Counted from the stretch's first letter, positions 1 through 5,761 are shown. The stretch: 6,272 nucleotides of DNA from Oscillospiraceae bacterium (GCA_900768705.1 CAAGEB010000091.1:1-6272), one strand, 5' to 3'. Notes: a model not told the origin generated them from the sequence alone. Program-made: numbers and translations.

Positions 1-165
1 AACAAGCCGGACGGCAGCGGAAAGCACCCGTGGAAAGCGGAGGTCACCGAGGGAGAAAAGAACGTTCCCGCAAGTGTTGTTACAGACTGGTACAAGTCGG
101 TTTATGAACCGGCATACGCGATTACCCCGCCCGAAACTTTACCGACCGAAAATGAGGAGGTTTAA
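1..165 (+). CDS. C-terminal fragment of upstream tail structural protein, probably the major tail (tube) protein
   Basis: Frame 1 is open from the first base and ends at TAA 163-165, giving 54 residues and no start in the window. The fragment is hydrophilic: a Gly/Lys-rich stretch (NKPDGSGKHPWKAEV), then VVTDWYKSVYEPAYAITPPE, and an acidic end. No catalytic motif or membrane segment is visible. The call comes from position only: in siphovirus modules the gene just before the G/GT-type chaperone is usually the major tail protein that polymerises into the tube. The AGGAGG of the next gene (155-160) lies inside this gene's last codons and the gap to the next start is 3 nt, so the two are probably co-transcribed and translationally coupled. 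A tail completion protein is an alternative. I do not recognise the fragment by sequence alone. Confidence 0.5.
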   Translation, partial: NKPDGSGKHPWKAEVTEGEKNVPASVVTDWYKSVYEPAYAITPPETLPTENEEV

Positions 166-168
166 CCT

Positions 169-552
169 ATGGAAAACGAACGCAGTTCTTTAATAACAAT
201 CGGCGGTGAGCAGTACGAAATGGTTCTCACCACACGCGCGACAAAGGCTATCTCCACCCGCTACGGTGGGCTTGATAATCTCGGCGACAAGCTGATGAAA
301 TCCGAAAATATGGAGATGGCGCTTGACGAGATAATTTGGCTCATAACCCTGCTTTGCAATCAGGGAATACAGATTCACAACCTCAAAAGCGAGGATAAGA
401 AACCGCTCCTCACCGAGGAAACCGTGGAACTTCTCACCTCTCCGGGCGAACTTGCGGAGTACAAGGACGCTATAACCGAAGCCATGATGAAAGGCACAAG
501 GCGGAATGTCGAAAGCGAGGACAACTCAAAAAACGCAGTAGCAGCCGAGTAA
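169..552 (+). CDS. Tail assembly chaperone, short form (lambda gpG-like)
   Basis: A 127-residue cytoplasmic, mostly helical, acidic protein. The start is ATG 169, with AGGAGG at 155-160 and an 8-nt spacer. The N-terminus (SLITIGGEQYEMVLTTRATK) reads as a short beta part followed by a helical body (GGLDNLGDKLMKS, then DEIIWLITLLCNQGIQIHNL at residues 53-72). This matches the pattern I know from the short chaperone of Firmicutes prophages. In lambda, gpG and gpGT bind the tape measure protein and recruit tube subunits, and are absent from the finished virion. Three things support the call here: it precedes the tape measure gene, its size is typical, and a complete -1 frameshift signal sits just before its stop. 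The stop codon (550-552) straddles the end of the 5' arm of the frameshift hairpin. Assignment is by locus architecture plus sequence pattern; no database search was possible. Confidence 0.85.
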   Translation: MENERSSLITIGGEQYEMVLTTRATKAISTRYGGLDNLGDKLMKSENMEMALDEIIWLITLLCNQGIQIHNLKSEDKKPLLTEETVELLTSPGELAEYKDAITEAMMKGTRRNVESEDNSKNAVAAE

Positions 553-740
553 ACGATGATGAATTGTTCACTCGGCTGTTCTATTACGGCACGGCGCAGC
601 TGCACCTCGGTTCGGAAGAAGTGTGGCTTATGCCGTTCGGGTTTTTGCTGGATTTGTGGGAGTGCCATAAGCAGTTTATGGGGATTGCTAAGCCGAAAAG
701 AGAGGTGTGCATTGATGAGGTGGTGCCGGTGGGGATTTGA
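169..740 (+). CDS. Tail assembly chaperone, long frameshifted form (lambda gpGT-like), ribosomal -1 frameshift at 528-534
   Basis: Decoding 169-534 in frame and then re-reading from base 534 in the -1 frame gives 190 residues (122 + 68), ending at TGA 738-740. The junction reads DNSKN, then RSSSRVNDDELFTRL. The extension (FYYGTAQLHLGSEEVWLMPF, then LLDLWECHKQFMGIAKPKRE) has no plausible start codon of its own, yet it looks like real protein. It fits the conserved Trp/Phe-rich T domain seen after the frameshift in related prophages, where a short LWECHKQF-type motif precedes a Lys/Arg patch. In lambda the T domain recruits the major tail protein onto the gpG-coated tape measure. An annotation without the frameshift would miss these 68 residues or call the wrong frame (556-756), which encodes a Cys/Arg-rich shadow product. 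The frame assignment is seen directly; function is inferred from the family. Confidence 0.88.
528..580 (+). promoter_or_regulatory. Programmed -1 ribosomal frameshift element: slippery heptamer plus hairpin
   Basis: The heptamer A AAA AAC at 528-534 is in the correct phase: the zero-frame codons are TCA AAA AAC, and a -1 slip re-pairs both tRNAs on AAA AAA. After a 5-nt spacer (535-539), CAGCCGAGT (542-550) and ACTCGGCTG (570-578) form a perfect 9-bp stem. A G-U pair (541/579) and an A-U pair (540/580) extend it to 11 bp, with a 19-nt loop (551-569). The zero-frame TAA begins at the last base of the 5' arm. The -1 frame is open from 534 to 738. Heptamer, spacer, hairpin and open frame are all as known for -1 frameshifting. 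I saw no convincing downstream partner for a pseudoknot. Confidence 0.9.
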
Positions 741-752
741 TTGGAAAAGTGG

Positions 753-781
753 TTGAAAAATGTGGAAATGTGTGGTATAAT
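753..781 (+). promoter_or_regulatory. Strong sigma-70/sigma-A type promoter for the acetyltransferase gene
   Basis: The -35 box TTGAAA (753-758, one mismatch to TTGACA) is followed by a 17-nt spacer and a perfect -10 box TATAAT (776-781). TGG directly before it (773-775) gives an extended -10 TGn motif. The predicted start is near A788, giving a leader of about 48 nt before ATG 836. It lies just downstream of the chaperone stop, in non-coding AT-rich DNA. This is the only near-consensus promoter I noticed in the window. Because it uses housekeeping consensus elements, expression could occur in the lysogenic state, independent of late phage transcription (inference). Confidence 0.85.
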
Positions 782-796
782 GGGTTTATGAGGGCA

Positions 797-824
797 GTTA
801 ATCTGCTCGACAAATCGAAATTTG
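797..824 (+). repeat. Left imperfect inverted repeat bracketing the acetyltransferase gene
   Basis: The sequence pairs with the reverse complement of 1400-1427 at 23 of 28 positions. The outer 15 bases, GTTAATCTGCTCGAC (797-811), match at 14 of 15, and the inner part (812-824) at 9 of 13. Similarity stops abruptly outside base 797. The repeat lies downstream of the promoter, inside the predicted 5' leader, and ends at the first base of the ribosome binding site. Confidence 0.7.
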
Positions 825-830
825 GTGGTG
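824..830 (+). promoter_or_regulatory. Ribosome binding site that sets the acetyltransferase start
   Basis: GGTGGTG at 824-830, an imperfect Shine-Dalgarno, lies 5 nt before ATG 836. It favours this ATG over the earlier in-frame TTG (737) and other upstream codons. Those would begin before or within the promoter and add 33 residues that do not fit the GNAT family N-terminus. Confidence 0.65.
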
Positions 831-835
831 TGATT

Positions 836-1396
836 ATGAATTTTATAGAACTTGAATCAGAGAGATTATTGTTTAGAAAATATAAGATAGAAGATTATTC
901 TGTTTTTTATGATATGTTAAGCAATCTGGGAAATATGAAATATCGTTCAAGTGAACCAAAGAACACAGAAGAAGTTCAGAGATATATTGATTGGGGAATA
1001 CAGTGTGCAGAACAAACACCTTGTATAAACTTCAGATACGCTGTTGTTATAAAAGAAACAGGTCAATTGATTGGTTCTTGTGAATTGGCTTTTACAGATA
1101 AAGACCCGGCAGAACTGGCTTGGGAATTGCATCGTGATTACTGGTGTAAAGGTTACGGAACTGAAATAGGAAATACTCTTCTGAAACTTGGATTTAAAAC
1201 ATTAGGAATCAGAAGAATCATTGCCGATTGCAATACCTTAAATATAGGTTCATATAGGATAATGGAAAAAATCGGAATGAGACGTGAGGCTCATTATGTA
1301 AAGTATTACAGAGGAAACAGTGCTTTGAATCACGAATGGTGCGATAAATATCAGTATGCAATATTAGGAGAGGAATATCTTAATTCTGAAAGATAA
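836..1396 (+). CDS. GNAT-family N-acetyltransferase, RimJ/RimL-like (moron cargo)
   Basis: A 186-residue soluble protein, the usual length for RimJ/RimL-type (Acetyltransf_3) GNAT enzymes, which move an acetyl group from acetyl-CoA to an amine, often a protein N-terminus or a small molecule. It opens with the family signature IELESERLLFRKYKIEDY. The acetyl-CoA binding loop is WCKGYGTEIG (about 103-112), a version of the (Q/R)xxGxG/A motif with Lys105-Gly106-Tyr-Gly108. Next comes IIADCNTLNIGSYRIMEKIG (128-147), with the conserved Asn136 and the Ser139/Tyr140 region of motif B. The usual EWCDKYQYAILGEEY end follows. The active-site features look intact, so it is probably functional. The substrate cannot be told from sequence; candidates include a host protein, a toxin or antibiotic, or a defence component. 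It has its own promoter and inverted-repeat borders, and AT-rich codon use unlike the neighbouring genes, indicating separate acquisition. Confidence 0.9.
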   Translation: MNFIELESERLLFRKYKIEDYSVFYDMLSNLGNMKYRSSEPKNTEEVQRYIDWGIQCAEQTPCINFRYAVVIKETGQLIGSCELAFTDKDPAELAWELHRDYWCKGYGTEIGNTLLKLGFKTLGIRRIIADCNTLNIGSYRIMEKIGMRREAHYVKYYRGNSALNHEWCDKYQYAILGEEYLNSER

Positions 1397-1399
1397 CGA

Positions 1400-1427
1400 C
1401 AAATTCCCATAAGTCGAGCAGTTTAAC
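1400..1427 (-). repeat. Right imperfect inverted repeat bracketing the acetyltransferase gene
   Basis: The reverse complement matches 797-824 at 23 of 28 positions; the best part is GTCGAGCAGTTTAAC at 1413-1427 (14 of 15). It begins 3 nt after the acetyltransferase stop codon and ends 5 nt before the first terminator-like hairpin, so the repeat pair hugs the gene closely. Similarity does not continue beyond 1427. Confidence 0.7.
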
Positions 1428-1432
1428 ACACT

Positions 1433-1461
1433 AAAGGAGCACCCACCCGGCTGCTCCTTTT
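1433..1461 (+). terminator. Hairpin with short T tract, weak intrinsic terminator
   Basis: AAAGGAGCA (1433-1441) pairs perfectly with TGCTCCTTT (1452-1460) around a 10-nt loop. The T run is only four bases (1458-1461), three of them in the stem, so termination strength is doubtful. The stem covers an AGGAG-like sequence with no suitable start codon after it. It may be original phage sequence rather than part of the insert. Confidence 0.5.
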
Positions 1462-1473
1462 CCTATACCCACC

Positions 1474-1494
1474 GAGCCGCAAGGCTCTTTTTTT
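1474..1494 (+). terminator. Rho-independent terminator
   Basis: GAGCC (1474-1478) and GGCTC (1483-1487) form a 5-bp GC-rich stem closed by a GCAA (GNRA) tetraloop, directly followed by seven T residues (1488-1494). This is a compact but textbook intrinsic terminator. It ends the acetyltransferase transcript. It also lies upstream of the tape measure gene with no new promoter visible between them, so late transcription must read through it. Confidence 0.75.
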
Positions 1495-1508
1495 ATGCCC
1501 ATTTTCCG

Positions 1509-1517
1509 AGGAGGTGA
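1509..1517 (+). promoter_or_regulatory. Full-length Shine-Dalgarno of the tape measure gene
   Basis: AGGAGGTGA matches the anti-Shine-Dalgarno of 16S rRNA over nine bases and lies 6 nt before ATG 1524. This is the strongest ribosome binding site in the window and fixes the tape measure start. Confidence 0.85.
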
Positions 1518-1523
1518 CGCAGA

Positions 1524-3989
1524 ATGCCCGAGAATTTCGGCTTGAAAATCGGTCTTGAGGGTGAAAAGGAGTTCAAGAAATCCCTCGCTGAAATCAACAA
1601 TTCTTTCAAAGTGCTTGGTTCTGAAATGAAGCTTGTGGATTCGCAGTTCGACAAGAACGATAAATCTGCCGAGGCTCTCACGGCGAGAAACCAAGTCCTC
1701 AACAAGGAAATCGAGCAGCAGAAACAGAAAATCGAAACGCTCCGTTCTGCCCTTGCCAATGCCGCAGAGTCATTCGGCGAGAACGACCGCCGCACTCAAA
1801 GCTGGCAGATTCAGCTGAACAACGCGCAGGCGGCTCTGAATGGCATGGAGCGTGAGCTTAATTCCAACAACACCGCTCTCGCCAATGCCGAGAAGGGCTT
1901 TGATGAAGCGGGAGATGAAGCAAAGACTTTCTCAAGTTCTGTTAAGAAAGCCGCAGATACCAGTGAGGACGCTGACGTGAAACTGGGCAAACTCGGAGAT
2001 ACCGCAAAGAAAATCGGCGCGGCTCTTGGTGCTGCCGCCGCCGCAGTCGGTACAGCCTGTGTTGCCGCAGGAAAAAAGCTGTGGGATATGGCGAATGATG
2101 TCGGCTCGGCGGGCGACCAAATCGACAAAACCTCGCAGAAAATCGGTATCAGCGCGGAAAGCTATCAGAAGTGGGGCTATGTCTTTGAACGCTGCGGTGC
2201 TGATGTGGACAATCTCCAATCGGGAATGAAAAAGCTGTCCACCGTCATAACAGACGCGGCGAACGGCTCGGATTCCGCTGCCGAAAAGCTGTCTGCGGTC
2301 GGTCTTTCCATTGAGGACTTGAACGGCAAAAGTCAAGACGAACAGTTGTCGCTTGTAATTACCGCCTTGCAAGGAATGGAATCAGGCGCAGAACGAACCG
2401 CCGCCGCAAATGACCTCCTCGGAAAATCTGCAACGGATATGGCTGCCGTTCTGAACATCAGCGCAGAGGAAACCGAGCGTTTGAAACAAGAAGCGGAAGA
2501 TTACGGTATGGTTATGTCAAACGAAGCCGTAGCCGCGTCTGCGGCTTTTGAGGATAGCCTTACTCGGCTTTCGCATACCGCAGGCGGTCTGAAGAATCGT
2601 ATGGTCGGAGAACTCCTGCCGGGGATAACTCAAATCACGGACGGGCTTGCCGACTTGCTTGCAGGAAACGATAATGCCGCCGAAGAACTGAAAAACGGTG
2701 TTTCAAGCGTTATCGGCGCAATAAAAACTCTCATTCCACAGGCGGCAAAACTGGTGTCCTCGATTGCGGGTGCAGTCCTTGAAAGCGCACCCGGTATTAT
2801 CAAGGCGCTTGCTGACGGACTGCTGTCTGCAATATCCGAACTTACTCCCACGCTTGCGAAAATCGTTACAGAGATTATTTCGGCGCTTGTGGGGCTGCTC
2901 CCGCAAATCGTGTCTGCGGGAGCGGATATTCTTCTGTCGCTCATTAAGGGCATTGCGGACACAATACCGCAGCTTATTCCGCAGATTGTAACCGTGGTTG
3001 TGGAGATTGTGAAAACTCTTATCGACAATCTCCCGCTTATCCTTGACGCGGCTTTACAGCTTGTTACGGGACTTGCGCAAGGTATACTTGACGCACTGCC
3101 TGTGCTGATTGAAGCGCTCCCGCAAATCATCACGGGCATTGTAGATTTCGTTATCGGAGCAATACCGCAAATTATCGAAGCGGGAATACAGCTGCTCACC
3201 TCGCTTGTTACGGCTCTGCCGGACATCATAACTGCAATTGTCGAGGTTATTCCGCAGATAATTGACGGAATAATCACGGCGGTGATTTCGGCTATCCCGC
3301 TGATTATAGACGCGGGCATTAAGCTGCTCATCTCGCTTGTGCAGAACCTCCCAACCATCATCACGACCATTGTTGCCGCGATACCGCAAATCATATCCGG
3401 TGTTATTGACGCGGTGATAGGGGCAATTCCACAGCTTATCGCGGCGGGTGTTCAACTGTTCATTTCGCTGATAGCTAATCTCCCGACAATCATTGTCGAG
3501 ATAGTCAAGGCAATACCGCAAATCATCAAAGGCATTATTGACGCGTTCGGCAGTTATTTTGGCAATATGGCAGAGGCTGGCGGCAATCTGCTGAAAGGTC
3601 TGTGGCAGGGCATTTCAGACGCGGGCGCGTGGCTGTGGAATCAGATAAGCGGGTTCTTCGGCGGCATTGTTGACGGTATCAAGAACTTCTTCGGAATACA
3701 CTCCCCGTCAAAGTTGTTCGCCAACCTCGGCGGCTTTATGGCAGAGGGTCTTGGCGAGGGCTTCGGTGACGAGATGAAAGCTGTGTCAAAGGAAATGCAG
3801 AATGCTATTCCCTCGGATTTTGACATAGATATGAACGGCACGGTTTCGGGGTTCAACGGCTTCGGGCAAACACAGGCTTTTGATGTAACAATTCCACTCA
3901 CCATTGACGGAATAACGCTTACAAAGGTGGTTTCAAGGATTCAGTGGAATCAGAACAAAGTTACTGTGAGAAATGCGGGGGCGATATAA
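1524..3989 (+). CDS. Phage tail tape measure protein
   Basis: An 821-residue protein that sets tail length and sits in the tube lumen until DNA ejection. Residues 1-130 are charged and helical, likely coiled coil (KEIEQQKQKIETLRSALANA). An Ala-rich hydrophobic segment (IGAALGAAAAAVGTACVAA, 164-182) follows. Next comes the conserved tape measure domain with TSQKIGISAESYQKWGY from residue 203. From about 392 to 690 there is a long hydrophobic Ile/Leu/Val/Ala region full of IPQII motifs, including three tandem 44-residue units. Near the end is GIHSPSK (724-730) before a Gly-rich MAEGLGEGFGDEM, a C-terminal hallmark of Firmicutes tape measure proteins. At about 1.5 A per helical residue the length predicts a tail near 120 nm (inference). 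It follows the G/GT chaperone as expected and overlaps the next start by one base. No peptidase or muramidase motif was noticed. Confidence 0.93.
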   Translation: MPENFGLKIGLEGEKEFKKSLAEINNSFKVLGSEMKLVDSQFDKNDKSAEALTARNQVLNKEIEQQKQKIETLRSALANAAESFGENDRRTQSWQIQLNNAQAALNGMERELNSNNTALANAEKGFDEAGDEAKTFSSSVKKAADTSEDADVKLGKLGDTAKKIGAALGAAAAAVGTACVAAGKKLWDMANDVGSAGDQIDKTSQKIGISAESYQKWGYVFERCGADVDNLQSGMKKLSTVITDAANGSDSAAEKLSAVGLSIEDLNGKSQDEQLSLVITALQGMESGAERTAAANDLLGKSATDMAAVLNISAEETERLKQEAEDYGMVMSNEAVAASAAFEDSLTRLSHTAGGLKNRMVGELLPGITQITDGLADLLAGNDNAAEELKNGVSSVIGAIKTLIPQAAKLVSSIAGAVLESAPGIIKALADGLLSAISELTPTLAKIVTEIISALVGLLPQIVSAGADILLSLIKGIADTIPQLIPQIVTVVVEIVKTLIDNLPLILDAALQLVTGLAQGILDALPVLIEALPQIITGIVDFVIGAIPQIIEAGIQLLTSLVTALPDIITAIVEVIPQIIDGIITAVISAIPLIIDAGIKLLISLVQNLPTIITTIVAAIPQIISGVIDAVIGAIPQLIAAGVQLFISLIANLPTIIVEIVKAIPQIIKGIIDAFGSYFGNMAEAGGNLLKGLWQGISDAGAWLWNQISGFFGGIVDGIKNFFGIHSPSKLFANLGGFMAEGLGEGFGDEMKAVSKEMQNAIPSDFDIDMNGTVSGFNGFGQTQAFDVTIPLTIDGITLTKVVSRIQWNQNKVTVRNAGAI
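3159..3554 (+). repeat. Three tandem 132-nt units encoding 44-residue (4 x 11) hydrophobic repeats
   Basis: Tape measure residues 546-589, 590-633 and 634-677 align without gaps. Each begins AIPQII, AIPLII or AIPQLI, then has a xAGxxL step, a LP(D/T)II step and an IPQII step. Each unit divides into four 11-residue blocks, for example AIPQIIEAGIQ, LLTSLVTALPD, IITAIVEVIPQ and IIDGIITAVIS. The DNA has diverged but the protein pattern is kept, suggesting old duplications under selection. Looser copies extend upstream to about residue 392. Confidence 0.75.
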
Positions 3990-5761
3990 TGACGCAGATA
4001 ACTGTTACCGAAAACGGAAATATCCGTGGTGTGTTTACGAAGGTCATTTCTGCATCTCTTACCGACAGTCTGAACGGAGAATGCACCTTCCAGTTTACCG
4101 TTATTTCATCGGCGGCAGCGGAGATTTTCACGGGGCTTGAGGTTGAACTCAAAAGCGACACGCTGAATTATCTGTTCAACGTGGTGAAAGTGTCAAAGTC
4201 GCTATCGGGCGGTATTGCGGTTTGTACGGTCGAGTGCGAACACAAGTCCTACGAACTGAACAACGATGAGTACAAGCTGACTGAATTTGATTTCGAGGGC
4301 GCTCCAAGCGAGTGCCTTATTTCTTTGCTGCAAGGTACTTCTATGACCGCAGGAATATGCGACCCGACTATCCCGATAACGCTGAAAATAAACCGCGAGT
4401 GTACACGCAGAGCCGCTTTAATGCAACTCATAGCATTGTGCGGCGGCGAAATCGAGTACAACGGAAACGAGATAAATATCCGCAGTCACAGAGGTTCGCA
4501 GGAATACATCGGCATTATGGACGGTCGGAACGTTTCCGACCTCACAATGGAAACCGACAGCCGTTCGGGGACTACCAGCTACGGTCTGACGTTATACAAA
4601 AACGTGAATTTCTCGGTTGGCGACAACGTTCAAATCCTGTTCAGACCCTTTGATTTGAACGTCAATACCCGCATTATTTCAATGAGTTTCAACCCGTTCA
4701 ACCGCTGTGAGATTTCAATCGAAGTCGGCGACTACATTCCGAGCATTTCGGACAGCCTGTACCAAATGGAACAGGCGGCGAACAAAATTCGGGACGATGT
4801 CGGAGAGTCCACGGCTAACATTAAGACCGCCACGAACAACTCGGTTATCTCAATTTCCGAGAAACAGCAGCGACTGTTCCGAATTACGTTCAATGCTATT
4901 CAGGCAACCTACGCTTCGTTCTGCTCTACGGTGAAGTTCACGCTGACAACAGCGGGAACTGTTACCTTTATTCTGAAAAAGGACGAGAACGAGGTAATGC
5001 GGTATGAGGAGTATTTCAGCGAGGGTTCTCACACCAAAACCTACACCTATCCGTTTACATCGGAAACCGGGCAAAATACGCTCTCGCTGAGTGTTCTCTC
5101 GGCTGACGGAGCAGAGGGAGAGTTTCCGAAAATGCAGACATGGGGCTATGTTATGGGTGCGTACCTTGCCGGAGATAATCCTTGGGACGGCTATATCGAG
5201 CTTCGTGAGGACGGGTTGTGCTTTACAATGCGGCGCAGCGAACGCAAGAAACTCATTGTTCCGGCTGACACAATGCTGTGCGATATACTCAAATCCCACA
5301 AGTTTGTATTTACCGAAACACCGCTGCTGTTTACAAAGAGAACCCATGAGAGAAAGACGCTCGAACCCACTGTTCACACGCTGTTCCCGAACCCGTGGAG
5401 TCCGAAGCTGATTACACCTCCACCTATAACGGCAGTGAATGTGTCCAACAGGAAGCTGTATATTGAACTGCGAAATCCTGTCACGGCTGATGATATCAGC
5501 ACAGCCGCTTTCACGATGATAGTCACCACAGAAACAGAAACCCTGCGCTTGCATCCTATCTCGGCAGACTTTGGAACAGGAGATTTCGGCAGCACGATTT
5601 GGCTCACTTTCGACAGTTCTGCAATGAAAGACAGCGTTCAGAGCATTACGCTGTTGTATGACGGTGATGTCGGAAATCTTGTTGATGTACTGAACAACAC
5701 ACCCTGCGGCAGTTTCCAAACATCATTTATTTACACACCCTATGAGGAGGAAGAAACATGA
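3989..5761 (+). CDS. Tail-tip hub / tail-associated protein (prophage tail endopeptidase-like, gp27/Tal fold) with C-terminal beta domains
   Basis: A 590-residue protein starting at ATG 3989, which overlaps the tape measure stop (TAATG), so it is translationally coupled; its own ribosome binding site is poor. Residues 1-250 read as the hub domain of siphovirus Tal proteins: beta-rich, with SDLTMETDSRSGTTSYGLTL, then VGDNVQILFRPFDLN, ending in EISIEVGDYIPS (D248). A helical linker (about 252-290, YQMEQAANKIRDDVGE) follows. Next is a beta-sandwich-like domain (about 295-405), then a hydrophilic stretch. Residues about 480-580 resemble a SWM/Big-type Ig-like domain (VSNRKLYIELRNPVTADDIS, then SITLLYDGDVGNLVDV). 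It would sit at the tail tip and face the cell. Family names mention an endopeptidase, but no catalytic motif is visible here. No Dit gene precedes it. Domain limits are judged by eye. Confidence 0.75.
   Translation: MTQITVTENGNIRGVFTKVISASLTDSLNGECTFQFTVISSAAAEIFTGLEVELKSDTLNYLFNVVKVSKSLSGGIAVCTVECEHKSYELNNDEYKLTEFDFEGAPSECLISLLQGTSMTAGICDPTIPITLKINRECTRRAALMQLIALCGGEIEYNGNEINIRSHRGSQEYIGIMDGRNVSDLTMETDSRSGTTSYGLTLYKNVNFSVGDNVQILFRPFDLNVNTRIISMSFNPFNRCEISIEVGDYIPSISDSLYQMEQAANKIRDDVGESTANIKTATNNSVISISEKQQRLFRITFNAIQATYASFCSTVKFTLTTAGTVTFILKKDENEVMRYEEYFSEGSHTKTYTYPFTSETGQNTLSLSVLSADGAEGEFPKMQTWGYVMGAYLAGDNPWDGYIELREDGLCFTMRRSERKKLIVPADTMLCDILKSHKFVFTETPLLFTKRTHERKTLEPTVHTLFPNPWSPKLITPPPITAVNVSNRKLYIELRNPVTADDISTAAFTMIVTTETETLRLHPISADFGTGDFGSTIWLTFDSSAMKDSVQSITLLYDGDVGNLVDVLNNTPCGSFQTSFIYTPYEEEET

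Larger units (their letters stand above)
741..1494 (+). mobile_element. Moron-like cargo insertion (promoter, GNAT gene, inverted repeats, terminators) between chaperone and tape measure
   Basis: The tail chaperone and tape measure genes are normally adjacent, but here about 780 bases separate them. The segment is AT-rich: by hand count the GNAT gene is about 34% GC over 841-1380 (182 of 540), whereas sampled tape measure blocks at 1921-1980 and 3301-3360 are 47% and 50%. Arginine codons also differ: 10 of 13 are AGA/AGG in the GNAT gene against 3 of 12 in the tape measure gene. The insert carries its own promoter and ends at hairpins with T tracts, the definition of a moron. No transposase, target-site duplication or integrase is seen. 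The exact borders are uncertain: the left is set by the end of the chaperone and the right by the second terminator. Either terminator could instead be original phage sequence. Confidence 0.65.

Noticed and set aside
556..756. A 66-codon ATG-start reading frame just after the short chaperone
   Set aside because: It is in the zero frame and gives a Cys/Arg/Trp-rich product with no ribosome binding site. The -1 frame over the same bases gives the T-domain-like extension and explains the hairpin and heptamer.
797..824. XerC/XerD dif-like module because the repeats are 28 bp and inverted
   Set aside because: The repeats lack the paired 11-bp arms around a 6-bp centre and the internal dyad of dif sites. 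The length match appears coincidental.
737..835. N-terminal extension of the acetyltransferase from TTG 737
   Set aside because: It would begin before the promoter, so the transcript starting near 788 cannot carry it. The family N-terminus and the ribosome binding site fit ATG 836.
797..1500. Integron-type gene cassette (GTTRRRY / RYYYAAC core sites)
   Set aside because: GTTTAAC at 1421-1427 fits RYYYAAC, but GTTAATC on the left does not fit GTTRRRY exactly. No second core site or attC-like fold follows, and no integrase is present.
2630..3394. Long minus-strand reading frame (254 codons) opposite the tape measure repeats
   Set aside because: Ser/Ile-rich repetitive product mirroring the repeat codons of the tape measure gene. 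No promoter or conserved motif supports it.
3159..3554. CRISPR-like or DNA-level tandem array
   Set aside because: The periodicity is at protein level within the tape measure reading frame. The DNA units are contiguous, diverged and have no spacers.
3944..3988. Upstream start of the hub protein giving an N-terminal Cys-x-x-Cys motif
   Set aside because: It would overlap the tape measure gene by 45 bases with no ribosome binding site. The TAATG start at 3989 is the usual coupled arrangement, so the CEKC motif is a shadow.
4850..5719. Long minus-strand reading frame (289 codons) opposite the hub gene
   Set aside because: Cys/Arg-rich low-plausibility product, fully within a well-supported + strand gene and with no independent signals.
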